Assembly: GCA_016793925.1 (NCBI GenBank)
Contig: JAEULH010000035.1
Coordinates: forward strand, 37,566 to 101,565
From: Rhodospirillales bacterium
Lineage (GTDB): Bacteria; Pseudomonadota; Alphaproteobacteria; Rhodospirillales; Defluviicoccaceae
Direction of reading: 5' to 3'
DNA length: 64,000 nucleotides
In this document: in pieces, positions 42,137-50,948 of the stretch
Layout of the letters: every line of letters starts with the position of its first letter
Position numbering within the stretch: the stretch's first letter is position 1
The notes under the pieces: generated by a model
Databases searched by the model: none
The model's input: only the letters and a program-made list of their open reading frames with translations
What the model was told of the DNA's origin: nothing
Program-made: the position numbers and the translations under genes

Positions 42137-45124
42137 ATGACTAAATGGCTCGCCAACCAGAAGGGCGACCTCCCTCTGCCGGCGGATCCGGAGCGCGCCG
42201 GCGTCGGTCTGGAGCGGTGGCTTACGGCAGCGGCGGCTGCCGGGCCGCAGCTGGTCGAGCGCGCCCGCGCGCAGGCCGGCGAGCGAGCGGTTCGGCGCCT
42301 GCTTGACGCCTTGTTCGGCAACAGTCCCTACCTCACCTTCCTCTGCGAGCGCGAACCTGGACTGCTTGCCGCTCTGATCGGCGACGGGCCGGATCCGGCC
42401 ATGGCCGCCATCTGGCGGAACATCGGCGAGACCAAGAAAGCGGCGGCTCGGGGTGAGGATCCCTCCCGGGCGCTACGGATCGCCAAGCGGCGCGTGGCGC
42501 TGGTGACCGCGGTCGCCGACATCGCCGGCGTCTGGTCGCTGGCGCAAGTGACCGAGGCGCTTGCGCGGTTCGCCGAGGACGCGCTCGGCTGCGCCTGCGC
42601 CTTCCTGCTGCGCGAGCTGGTCGGCCACGTCGGTTGCGAGCCCGCCGTTGCCGACGCACCGGAGATCGGCTCGGGGCTGATCGTGCTCGGCATGGGCAAG
42701 CTGGGCGCGCTGGAGCTGAACTACTCCAGCGATATCGACCTGATCGTCTTCTACGATCCGGAATGTCTGGCGACGGACCGGCGCGACGAGCTGCAAAACC
42801 GCTTCGTTCGCCTTGCCCGCGGCCTGGTCCGCATCATGGCCCAGCGCAACGCCGACGGTTATGTCTTCCGCACCGACCTGAGGCTTCGTCCCGATCCCGG
42901 CTCGACGCCGCCGGCGATGTCGGTCCTGGCTGCCGAGATCTATTACGAGACGCTCGGGCAGAACTGGGAGCGGGCGGCGATGATCAAGGCGCGTCCGGTG
43001 GCCGGCGATCGCGAAGCCGGACGTCTCTTCGTCGAGCAGTTGCGCCCATTCATCTGGCGGAAGAACCTGGATTTTGCCGCGATCCGCGACATCCACTCGA
43101 TCAAGCGGCAAATCCACGCCCATCGCGGCGGCGGCAAGATCGCCGTCGCCGGCCACAACATCAAGCTCGGCCGAGGCGGCATCCGCGAGATCGAGTTCTT
43201 TGTCCAGACGCAGCAACTCATCTGGGGCGGTCGCGTTCCCGCCCTGCGCCTGACCGGGACGGAAGAGGCGTTGTTGGCGCTGGTGGCCGCCGGCAAGGTC
43301 GGCGAGGCCGCCGCCCAGGAGCTGATCGCCGCCTACAGGTTCCTTCGCAGGGTCGAGCACCGGTTGCAGATGATCAACGACGCGCAGACCCACGCGCTAC
43401 CGGACGAACCCGCGGCTCTCGGTGCCGTCGCCGTCTTTCTCGGTTTTGCCGACAGGCGGGCGTTCGCGGAGGCTTTGCTGCATCACCTTCACAACGTCGA
43501 GCGGCACTACGCGGACCTGTTCGAGGACGCGCCGGCGCTGAGCGCGGCAGGGTTCGCAGGCAACCTCGTTTTCACCGGCGGCGAGCCGGACCCGGACACG
43601 CTGGCGACGCTGGCGCGCCTCGGCTTCGTCAAGGTCGAGATGGTCGACGCCGCCGTGCGCGGCTGGCATCACGGTCGCTCCCGGGCCATGCGCAGCCCGC
43701 GGGCCCGCGAATTGCTGACCGAACTCATGCCGTTTCTGCTCAAGGGCATTGCCGAAACGCCCGATCCGGACGCGACCCTGGTCGGCTTCGATCGCTTCCT
43801 CGCCGGGTTGCCGGCCGGGGTCCAGCTCTTCTCGATGTTTCACGCCAACCCGGAGTTGTTGAGGCTCGTCATTCACATCATGGGCGTCGCCCCGGGACTG
43901 GCGACGACATTGGCGCGCGCGCCCGCGGTTCTCGAGAGCGTGCTGTCCGCCGACTTTTTCCAGGAGCCGCCGTCGCTTGCCGACCTGCAGATCGAACTCG
44001 AAGGCGTGCTTGCGCGCGCCCGCGACGAAGAGGAAATTCTCGACGCCGCCCGTCGCTGGGCCGGTGAACGGAACTTCCAGGTCGGCGTCCAGAGCCTCAA
44101 TCGCTTGATCGGCACCGGCGAAGCCCAGATCGCCTGGAGCAACGTCGCCGACGCCGCCCTGCGCGGGCTGTTGCCGCGGGTGGAGGCGGCGTTCGCCGCC
44201 GCCTACGGCGTTGTTCCCGGCTGCGGCCTCGCGGTCGTGGCGATGGGCAAGCTCGGCAGCCGGGAAATGACCCGCAACTCCGACCTCGACCTGATTTTCG
44301 TCTACACAACGCCGGATCCGGAAGCCGCTTCCGACGGGCCGCGGCCGCTCTCCGCCAGCCAGTACTTCGCGCGCCTCAGCCAGCGCTTCATCAATGCGCT
44401 GACCGCGCCGACGAGCGAGGGGCGGCTGTACGAGGTCGACATGCGCTTGCGTCCGTCGGGAAAGGCCGGGCCGATCGCCACCAGCTTCGCCTCGTTCGAG
44501 CGCTATCATCAAGAGCAGGCATGGACCTGGGAGCAGATGGCGCTGACCCGGGCGCGGGTCATCGCCGGGCCACGGCCGCTTGTCGGCGACATCGAGCGGG
44601 CGATCCGCGAGGCGCTGATGCGCCCGAGGGACGCGGACCGACTGCGCGCCGATGTGGCCGACATGCGTGAGCGCATCGAGCACGAGCACCACGCGGCGTC
44701 GGTCTGGGAGGTCAAACATGTGCGCGGCGGCCTGGTCGACATCGAATTCGTCGCCCAGTACCTGCAGCTCCGTCATGCCTACGCCGCGCCCCAGGTGCTG
44801 TCGACGAACACCATGGAAGCGCTGGGCGCGCTGAGCGCGGCGGGTTTTCTCGCCGCCGATGTCGCCGAGGAGTTGATCGAGGCCCTGGCCTTCTGGCAGC
44901 AGATCCAGGCGCGCCTGCGCCTGACCTTCAACGAGCCGCTACGCGCGCCCGGCGGCGAGGACGGGACGAAGGCGTTGCGGGAAGCGTTCCGCGACATCGC
45001 CGGGAGCGACCTCGGCGCGCTGACCCGGCGCATGGAGGCGACGGCGACGATGGTTCTCGCGCACTTCGATGCGCTCGTCGGCGCGGCCGGCGGCGAGGGC
45101 CTCGATGAGCACGGCGAGCGCTAA
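42137..45124 (+). CDS. glnE: Bifunctional glutamine synthetase adenylyltransferase/adenylyl-removing enzyme
   Basis: This 995-residue protein reversibly adenylylates glutamine synthetase under PII control. The two nucleotidyltransferase domains are GMGKLGALELNYSSDIDLI (removing half, N-terminal) and AMGKLGSREMTRNSDLDLI (transferring half). Each is followed by DLRLRPDPG or DMRLRPSGKAG and by helical domains (RHAYAAPQVLSTNTMEAL). The start is the ATG at 42137. Its last 4 bases overlap the convergent dctM gene. Confidence 0.95.
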   Translation: MTKWLANQKGDLPLPADPERAGVGLERWLTAAAAAGPQLVERARAQAGERAVRRLLDALFGNSPYLTFLCEREPGLLAALIGDGPDPAMAAIWRNIGETKKAAARGEDPSRALRIAKRRVALVTAVADIAGVWSLAQVTEALARFAEDALGCACAFLLRELVGHVGCEPAVADAPEIGSGLIVLGMGKLGALELNYSSDIDLIVFYDPECLATDRRDELQNRFVRLARGLVRIMAQRNADGYVFRTDLRLRPDPGSTPPAMSVLAAEIYYETLGQNWERAAMIKARPVAGDREAGRLFVEQLRPFIWRKNLDFAAIRDIHSIKRQIHAHRGGGKIAVAGHNIKLGRGGIREIEFFVQTQQLIWGGRVPALRLTGTEEALLALVAAGKVGEAAAQELIAAYRFLRRVEHRLQMINDAQTHALPDEPAALGAVAVFLGFADRRAFAEALLHHLHNVERHYADLFEDAPALSAAGFAGNLVFTGGEPDPDTLATLARLGFVKVEMVDAAVRGWHHGRSRAMRSPRARELLTELMPFLLKGIAETPDPDATLVGFDRFLAGLPAGVQLFSMFHANPELLRLVIHIMGVAPGLATTLARAPAVLESVLSADFFQEPPSLADLQIELEGVLARARDEEEILDAARRWAGERNFQVGVQSLNRLIGTGEAQIAWSNVADAALRGLLPRVEAAFAAAYGVVPGCGLAVVAMGKLGSREMTRNSDLDLIFVYTTPDPEAASDGPRPLSASQYFARLSQRFINALTAPTSEGRLYEVDMRLRPSGKAGPIATSFASFERYHQEQAWTWEQMALTRARVIAGPRPLVGDIERAIREALMRPRDADRLRADVADMRERIEHEHHAASVWEVKHVRGGLVDIEFVAQYLQLRHAYAAPQVLSTNTMEALGALSAAGFLAADVAEELIEALAFWQQIQARLRLTFNEPLRAPGGEDGTKALREAFRDIAGSDLGALTRRMEATATMVLAHFDALVGAAGGEGLDEHGER

Positions 45125-46380
45125 TGCAGCGTCAGCGCCGGGATGTAGCTGAACAGGAGGACGACCGTCAGCGCCATCAGGTAGTACGGCCAGAGCTCCT
45201 TGCTGGCGTGCACAATCGAGACCCTGGCGATCGAGCTGCTGATGAACAGCGTCGTGCCGACCGGCGGCGTGTACAGGCCGACGGCAAGGGTCAGCACCAT
45301 GACGATGCCGAGTTGCACGAGGTCCATGCCGATCGTTTCCGCAAGCGGCACGAAGATCGGTCCGAGCAGGAGGACGGCGGCGGGGAGGTCGATGAACATT
45401 CCGGCAACGAGCATGATGCCGATCATGGCCAGCACGATCAGCCACGGCGCCTGAAGCGTCTGCAGGCACCATTCGGCAAAGGCCTGCGGCGCCTGGACGA
45501 AGGTCATAATCCACCCGATCGCCGCCGAAGCCATGATCACCAGCATCACGACGCCGGTGGCGACGCCGGCCGAGATCACCGCATCGGCAAAACGCCGCCA
45601 CGTCATGTCCCGGTAGAAGACGACGCCGGCCACGAGCGAGTAGAGGACGGCGAGGACGGAAACCTCCGTCGGCGTGGCGAAGCCGAAGCGCAGCAGCACC
45701 AGGATCAGGAACGGCATGGCCAGGGCCGGGCTTGCCTGCAGGAACAGGCGGCCGAAGCGACGCCAGTCGAACGGCTGCGTCCGGTGCGGGAAGCCGCGCA
45801 CGCGGGCCGAAATGTTGCAGACCAGGACGAAGACGACGGTCAGCGCGATGCCCGGAAGAACGCCCGCAAGGAACAGGGCGCCGACCGATACGCCGGAAAC
45901 GAGCGAGTAGAGGATCAGCGGGATCGACGGCGGGATGAGGATGGCGATGCTGGCCGCCGCGCTGTTGTTGGCGGCGACGAAGCCCGCCGGATAGCCTTCC
46001 CGCTTCTGCCACGGAATCAGCATCGAGCCCAGCGCCGTGGCGTCCGCGACCGACGACCCGGAAACGCCGCCGAACACCATCGATCCGACGACGGTGACCG
46101 AGGCCAGACCGCCGCGGAAACGCTGGACCAGGGTCGTCGCGAAGTCGATGAGGTTCTGACCCAGCCGACCGCTCATCATCAGGCTTCCGGCCAGGATGAA
46201 GAACGGCAGGGCGAGCATCGGGAAAGACTGCGTCTGGTTGTACATCTGCTGCGCGACGATCATCAGCGGCAGCGAGTCGCTGGACCAAATCGCGGCGCCG
46301 GAGGCGATCACCAGGACATGTCCAACGGGCACCGAGAGGGCGAGCAAGCCGAAGAAAACGATGACCATGACGCCGATCAT
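45121..46380 (-). CDS. dctM: TRAP transporter large permease (DctM)
   Basis: This 419-residue, ~12-helix membrane subunit of a tripartite ATP-independent transporter uses an ion gradient to import a substrate delivered by DctP. The family signatures are FPMLALPFFILAGSLM, VVGSMVFGGVSGSSVADATA, IPPSIPLILYSLVSGVSVG and TPPVGTTLFISSSIA. The start is the ATG at 46380, overlapping the dctQ stop by 4 bases. It is the last gene of the SDR-transketolase-TRAP operon. Confidence 0.95.
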   Translation of the reverse strand: MIGVMVIVFFGLLALSVPVGHVLVIASGAAIWSSDSLPLMIVAQQMYNQTQSFPMLALPFFILAGSLMMSGRLGQNLIDFATTLVQRFRGGLASVTVVGSMVFGGVSGSSVADATALGSMLIPWQKREGYPAGFVAANNSAAASIAILIPPSIPLILYSLVSGVSVGALFLAGVLPGIALTVVFVLVCNISARVRGFPHRTQPFDWRRFGRLFLQASPALAMPFLILVLLRFGFATPTEVSVLAVLYSLVAGVVFYRDMTWRRFADAVISAGVATGVVMLVIMASAAIGWIMTFVQAPQAFAEWCLQTLQAPWLIVLAMIGIMLVAGMFIDLPAAVLLLGPIFVPLAETIGMDLVQLGIVMVLTLAVGLYTPPVGTTLFISSSIARVSIVHASKELWPYYLMALTVVLLFSYIPALTLH

Positions 46381-46976
46381 GTGACGCTTTCCTCCGGGTC
46401 GGGCTGTGGGGCGGCTTCAGGGCCGAGCAGTGCGACCCTCACGGCAATCGTCAGGCTGCACACGGCAACGAGCGCCGAGGCGGACGCCATGGCGTAGTAG
46501 CCGAGGCTGCGCGGCAGTTGCATGATGGCGCTGCGCTCCATCGCGGTGATCTCCGCGACGTCCAGGCTCACCTTCAGCAGCACCAGATAGGCGGCGGCAA
46601 CGACAAGCCCGACGGCGACGATGAGAAACCGGCGCCCGCCCCGCCCCAGCGAATAGAGCAGGAGATCCACGGCGATGTGCGCCCCGTGCTGGACCGCCAG
46701 CACGATGCCGGCGGCGATCATCCACGGAAAGAGCTGCTCGGGCACCTCCGCCACCCACTCGAGGCCGCCGTGGGCGAAGACGTAACGGGCGACGACGTTG
46801 GCCCCGAGCACGGCCAGCAGGACGACGACCGTGACCAGGACGGTGATGCGGCAGATCGCCGCGATCACCCGGTCGACCCAGTCGGCTGCGGCTACAATCG
46901 GACCGGATCGCTTCGCCGAGCCGGCCAGGGCCGCCTCAGCTGCGGGCGGCGTCGACAAGGCGCTGCACCAGATCAC
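46377..46976 (-). CDS. dctQ: TRAP transporter small permease (DctQ)
   Basis: This ~199-residue four-helix membrane subunit connects DctP and DctM function. VLGANVVARYVFAHGGLEWV, EQLFPWMIAAGIVLAVQHGAH and LPRSLGYYAMASASALVAV are typical. The start is uncertain: the GTG at 46976 overlaps dctP by 41 bases, and a TTG at 46958 is an alternative. It overlaps dctM at the other end. Confidence 0.88.
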   Translation of the reverse strand: MIWCSALSTPPAAEAALAGSAKRSGPIVAAADWVDRVIAAICRITVLVTVVVLLAVLGANVVARYVFAHGGLEWVAEVPEQLFPWMIAAGIVLAVQHGAHIAVDLLLYSLGRGGRRFLIVAVGLVVAAAYLVLLKVSLDVAEITAMERSAIMQLPRSLGYYAMASASALVAVCSLTIAVRVALLGPEAAPQPDPEESVT

Positions 46977-47952
46977 CGAAGGGCTTTTTCTTCCAATCCT
47001 CGATCACGGGCTCCGTGGCCGTTCGGAAGGCCGGCCGATCGACCTCGTTCACCTTGACCTTGGGGTTGGCCTGGAATTCGCCCAGGTACTTGACGGCGGC
47101 CTCCTGCATCAACCGGCGCTGCTCGTCGCCCGCCTCCGCCGCGGCCTCGGTCACGGCGGTGTGCGCATCCCCCTTCAGCTTCGCCCAGCCGATCTTGGAC
47201 ATGAAGAACGGGGTCGATTCCCATTTGTGCGCCGTCAGGCTGATCAGCGGGTTGACCTCGTAGAGTTTCGAACTGGCGATGTTGGCGAGCGGGTTCTCCT
47301 GGCCGTCGACAACGCCCTGCTGCAGGGCGACGTAGAGCTCGCTGAAGGCGATCTGCTCCGTGCCGGCGCCGAGCGTGCGAAAGATGTCGATGGTCATCGG
47401 GTCGGCCGGCGTCCGGATTTTCAGCCCCTTCAGGTCGTCCGGCTTGACCACGGGGCGCTTGCTGTTGGTCACGTGGCGGATGCCGTTGTCCCACCAGCTC
47501 AGGAGCATGATGCTGAACGGTTCGAACCGCTTGGCGATCTCCTTGCCGACATCGCCGTCGACGACCTTGAACGCGGCGGCCGAGTCCGCAAAGAGGAACG
47601 GCAGGCCAAGCGTCGCGATTTCGGGAACGAGCCCCGATGCGGCTCCCTGGCTGTTCGCGGTAAGGTCAAGCGCGCCGGTGCGCAGGCTGGTCAACATCGC
47701 AACGTCGTTGCCGAGCTGTTCCGAGCCGGCGATGTTGACGGTGACGCTGCCGGACGTCTTTTCCTTTACCAGCCTGGCGAAGGTCTCGCAGGCAACCGCC
47801 CGCGGGTTTCCGGGGGCCGCGCCGTGCGCGAGCGTCAACGTCGTTGCCGCCGCTGCCGCTGCCTGCCGGGTGCGGCTTGTGACGATCGCGGGGGCGGCGA
47901 TCGTTGCCCCGGCCGCCATCATGAAGTCCCTGCGGGTGATATGGATCGTCAT
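46936..47952 (-). CDS. dctP: TRAP transporter substrate-binding protein (DctP)
   Basis: This 338-residue periplasmic binding protein has a twin-arginine-type signal TRRDFMMAAGATIAAPA. DctP-family features include LAHGAAPGNPRAVACETFAR, LKGLKIRTPADPMTIDIFRTLGA and the substrate-binding LQQGVVDGQENPLANI, where the conserved Arg and Asn usually bind a carboxylate-like group. The start is the ATG at 47952 with a perfect GGAGGAGACG before it. Its partners are the permeases downstream and the split transketolase upstream. The ligand is unknown. Confidence 0.92.
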   Translation of the reverse strand: MTIHITRRDFMMAAGATIAAPAIVTSRTRQAAAAAATTLTLAHGAAPGNPRAVACETFARLVKEKTSGSVTVNIAGSEQLGNDVAMLTSLRTGALDLTANSQGAASGLVPEIATLGLPFLFADSAAAFKVVDGDVGKEIAKRFEPFSIMLLSWWDNGIRHVTNSKRPVVKPDDLKGLKIRTPADPMTIDIFRTLGAGTEQIAFSELYVALQQGVVDGQENPLANIASSKLYEVNPLISLTAHKWESTPFFMSKIGWAKLKGDAHTAVTEAAAEAGDEQRRLMQEAAVKYLGEFQANPKVKVNEVDRPAFRTATEPVIEDWKKKPFGDLVQRLVDAARS

Positions 47953-48041
47953 CGTCTCCTCCAACTTCCCGCCCGGCGTTGATCCGCCGGTGCGGTGATC
48001 TCATACGGCTTGGCGCCGGATCCGGATCCCTTCGTTTCGCC

Positions 48042-49100
48042 TCAGCCGAGCCAGTTCTTGATGCTGCCGACCATGGTGTCGGCCGAGATGCCGTAGCGGT
48101 CGTGCAGCGTCGGCAAGGCGCCGGCGTCGAGAAACTTGTCGGGCAGGCCGACCTGCCGGAAGCGCGCGGATACCCCCGAGCGCATCAGAACGCCGGCGAC
48201 CGCTTCGCCCAACCCGCCCACGACGGAATGGTTTTCCGCGACGACGATCAGGCGCCCGCCTCGCTGCGCCTGCTCCAGGATCGTCCGTTCGTCGAGCGGC
48301 TTGATCGTCGGCGAGTGCAACACCGCGACCTTGACGCCGTCCTTCTCCAGCTTGTCGGCGGCTTCCAACGCCCGCATGGTCATGAAGCCGGCGGCAACGA
48401 CGAGCACGTCGGCCCCGTCACGAAGCAGCCTGGCCTTGCCGAGTTCGAAACGGTAGTCGTAGCGATCGAGGACCAGCGGCACATTGCCGCGCAGAAGACG
48501 CATGTAGACCGGTCCGTCATGGTCCGCGATCGCGTGGGTCGCCTGCTCGATATCGAGCGCGTCGCACGGATCGACCACCGTCAAATTCGGCATCGCCCGG
48601 AAGATGGCGAGGTCGTCGGTCGCCTGGTGGCTCGGCCCATAGCCGGTGGTCAGCCCGGGAAGCGCGCAGACGATCTTGACGTTCAGCCTCTCCTCGGCGA
48701 TGGCGAGGCAGATGAAATCGTACGCGCGCCTGGAAGCGAAAACGGCGTATGTCGTCGCGAAGGGCAGGAACCCTTCCCGGGCCATGCCCGCGGCAGCGCT
48801 CATCAGCAACTGTTCGGCCATCCCCATCTGGTAGTAGCGGTCGGGATAGGCCTGAGCGAAGACGTAGAGGTCCGTGTACTTGCTGAGGTCGGCGGTCAAG
48901 CCGACGATCTCCGGGCGCGTTTCCGCCAAAGCCGTCAGCGCGTGGCCGAAGGGCGCGGGCCTGGTCGGCTGACCCTCTGCCGCCAGAGAGGCGATCATCG
49001 CCGAGGTCGTCAGCCGCGGCTTTTTCGTGACCTGACCGACTTCGGCGCGCCCTTCTCCGGGTGTCGGCGGTTGCGTGCCGGGCTTCGTCTTAGCTTCCAT
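48042..49100 (-). CDS. Transketolase C-terminal (pyrimidine-binding) subunit
   Basis: This 352-residue second half of a split transketolase carries the catalytic glutamate in YYQMGMAEQLLMSAAAGMA, TTYAVFASRRAYDFI and the substrate-side LTTGYGPSHQATDDLAIFRA. A transketolase C-domain ends it (DVLVVAAGFMTMRAL, VVAENHSVVGGLGEAVAG). The first ~45 residues are a Pro/Lys-rich extension absent from DXS or E1-beta proteins. Its ATG shares one base with the stop of the N-subunit gene (TGATG), so the halves are translationally coupled. Confidence 0.9.
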   Translation of the reverse strand: MEAKTKPGTQPPTPGEGRAEVGQVTKKPRLTTSAMIASLAAEGQPTRPAPFGHALTALAETRPEIVGLTADLSKYTDLYVFAQAYPDRYYQMGMAEQLLMSAAAGMAREGFLPFATTYAVFASRRAYDFICLAIAEERLNVKIVCALPGLTTGYGPSHQATDDLAIFRAMPNLTVVDPCDALDIEQATHAIADHDGPVYMRLLRGNVPLVLDRYDYRFELGKARLLRDGADVLVVAAGFMTMRALEAADKLEKDGVKVAVLHSPTIKPLDERTILEQAQRGGRLIVVAENHSVVGGLGEAVAGVLMRSGVSARFRQVGLPDKFLDAGALPTLHDRYGISADTMVGSIKNWLG

Positions 49101-49957
49101 CACCGTACCCTCCCGGCATCCAGAGCTTCAAGAGCGAGATCCCATTCGTGCGCATCGACCCTCAGGAAATGCGTCATCTCGCGGGTTTCGAGGAAGGGGA
49201 CGCCCTTGGCCATGCGGGTATCGCAGATGATGACGCGCGGCTTCGCCTCTTTCAGCCCGCGGGCCCGGTCGAACGCCGCCGCAAGCGCATCGAGATCGTT
49301 CCCGTTGACCCGCTCGACGTGCCAGCCGAAGGCGTCCCATTTGGCATGCAGAGGCTCGAAGTTGAGCACGCTCCGCGACGGTCCGTCGGCCTGCTGGTTG
49401 TTGACGTCGACGATGGCGATGAGGTTATCGAGTTGCCAGTGCGGCGCCGACTGCACGGCTTCCCAGGTGGAGCCTTCGTCGAGTTCGCCGTCGGAGAGGA
49501 GGTTGTAGACCAGCGACTTCGAGCCCTTGCGCTTCAGCCCCAGGGCCATGCCGACGGATATACCGAGGCCATGGCCCAGTGACCCGCCGGTGATCTCCAT
49601 GCCCGGCGTATACGAAGCCATGCCGGACATCGGCAGCCGGCTGTCGTCGGTGCCGTAGGTTTCGAGTTCGTTCTCGGGGATGACGCCGGCCTCGATCAGC
49701 ACCGAATAGAGGGCAATGGCGTAGTGCCCGATCGACAGGCAGAAGCGGTCGCGCTCCTCCCACTCCGGGTCGTCGGGCCGGTAGCGCAGCGCGTGGAAAT
49801 ACGCAACCGCGAGGACATCCGCGACGCCCAGAGCCTGCGCGATGTATCCCTGTCCTTGCACCGCTCCCATGCGCAGCGCGTTCCTGCGGATGCGGAAGGC
49901 CCGGTCGACAAGGTTTACGTTGGAGAGTTCCGCAGTGCCGGAATGTGTCGTCGCCAT
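49100..49957 (-). CDS. Transketolase N-terminal (TPP-diphosphate-binding) subunit
   Basis: This 285-residue TPP-binding half has SIGHYAIALYSVLIEAGVI, the GSLGHGLGISVGMALG helix, and the Mg/TPP motif SDGELDEGSTWE...VDVNNQQADG. FLETREMTHFLRVDAHEW is at the end. The start is the ATG at 49957 with GGAG upstream; an in-frame ATG at 49969 also exists. Together with the next gene it should transfer two-carbon ketol units between sugars. It lies 55 bases after the SDR gene. Confidence 0.9.
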   Translation of the reverse strand: MATTHSGTAELSNVNLVDRAFRIRRNALRMGAVQGQGYIAQALGVADVLAVAYFHALRYRPDDPEWEERDRFCLSIGHYAIALYSVLIEAGVIPENELETYGTDDSRLPMSGMASYTPGMEITGGSLGHGLGISVGMALGLKRKGSKSLVYNLLSDGELDEGSTWEAVQSAPHWQLDNLIAIVDVNNQQADGPSRSVLNFEPLHAKWDAFGWHVERVNGNDLDALAAAFDRARGLKEAKPRVIICDTRMAKGVPFLETREMTHFLRVDAHEWDLALEALDAGRVR

Positions 49958-50012
49958 ATTCAGCTCCATTGGGCTAGCGACGGGGCGAGGCAATCCCCCG
50001 ATGCCTCACCGC

Positions 50013-50762
50013 CTAGTGGATGAGCATGCCGCCGTTCACGTCGAGGACCGCGCCGGTGATGTAACTGGAGAGGTCCGAGGCGAGGAACAGGCAGGCGCCG
50101 GCGACGTCGCTCGCTTCGCCGAGACGATTAATGGGAATGCCCTTGAGGATTTCCCGCTTCATATCGTCGGTCAGCTTGCCGGCAGTGATGTCGGTCTGGA
50201 TCAGCCCGGGCGTGATCGAGTTCACCCGGATGCCGTCGGGCCCCAGTTCCCGCGCCATCGCCTTGGCCAGGCCGAGCACGCCCGCCTTGGCTGCGCTGTA
50301 GTGGGGGCCGCCGAAGATGCCGCCGCCGCGCTGGGCGGAGACCGACGACAAGCAGATGATCGACCCGAAGCGGCGCGCGCGCATGTGCGGCACGACCGCC
50401 TGCGACATGTAGAGCGTGCCGCGCAGGCTGACGTCGGTTACCGCCTCGTAGCTCTCGGGCCTGATCTCCATCAGCTTCAGCGGCTGGGTAATGCCGGCAT
50501 TGTTGACCAGGATGTCGATCTGGCCGAACGCGCGCAGCACCTCTTCGGCCGCGGCCTGACATTGCTCCAGGCTGGTGACATCGCACGCCAGCCCGATATG
50601 CTGCTGGCCGAGGCTGGCCGCAGCGGAGCGCGACTGCTCGGTGTCGAGGTCGAGAATGGCGACGCGTGCCCCGTGGCTTGACAAGAGGGTCGCCGTCGCC
50701 ATCCCGAGGCCGCGCCTGGAGGCGGCGCCGGTGATGACGCAGCATCTGTTATCAAGCAGCAT
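50013..50762 (-). CDS. Short-chain dehydrogenase/reductase, NAD-preferring
   Basis: This 249-residue classical SDR begins CVITGAASRRGLGMATATLL, an unusual spacing of the TGxxxGxG loop with an extra Arg. D in VAILDLD after strand 2 predicts NAD(H). NNAGITQ, ICLSSVSAQRG and the catalytic PHYSAAKAG are present, and the protein ends ITGAVLDVNGGMLIH. It is first in the operon SDR-transketolase N-C-dctPQM, so it probably oxidises a polyol or sugar acid to the ketose used by the transketolase. The start is the ATG at 50762. Confidence 0.88.
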   Translation of the reverse strand: MLLDNRCCVITGAASRRGLGMATATLLSSHGARVAILDLDTEQSRSAAASLGQQHIGLACDVTSLEQCQAAAEEVLRAFGQIDILVNNAGITQPLKLMEIRPESYEAVTDVSLRGTLYMSQAVVPHMRARRFGSIICLSSVSAQRGGGIFGGPHYSAAKAGVLGLAKAMARELGPDGIRVNSITPGLIQTDITAGKLTDDMKREILKGIPINRLGEASDVAGACLFLASDLSSYITGAVLDVNGGMLIH

Positions 50763-50927
50763 GAGACATTGCCTCCGCGGTCTTCCCGCGCCAAGCAATA
50801 GGCTGCCGCTGAGGCACATTGTCCTTCATACGCCCTCCCTCTGGACCCTTGATCATTTTTGTTCTACTTGAGATTATGTTAAATAATTCTGACCGCGCGC
50901 GATAGCGATTAATTCTCACTTGACACT

Positions 50928-50940
50928 TGAATCCGATTCA
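50928..50940. promoter_or_regulatory. Palindrome in the SDR-operon/LysR divergent spacer
   Basis: TGAATC-C-GATTCA, a perfect 6+1+6 inverted repeat, ends 8 bases before the LysR start in an AT-rich divergent region. Three copies of ACTTGA lie nearby (50866-50871, 50918-50923, 50925-50930). It is a candidate LysR autoregulatory site. Confidence 0.5.
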
Positions 50941-50948
50941 CAGATCGC

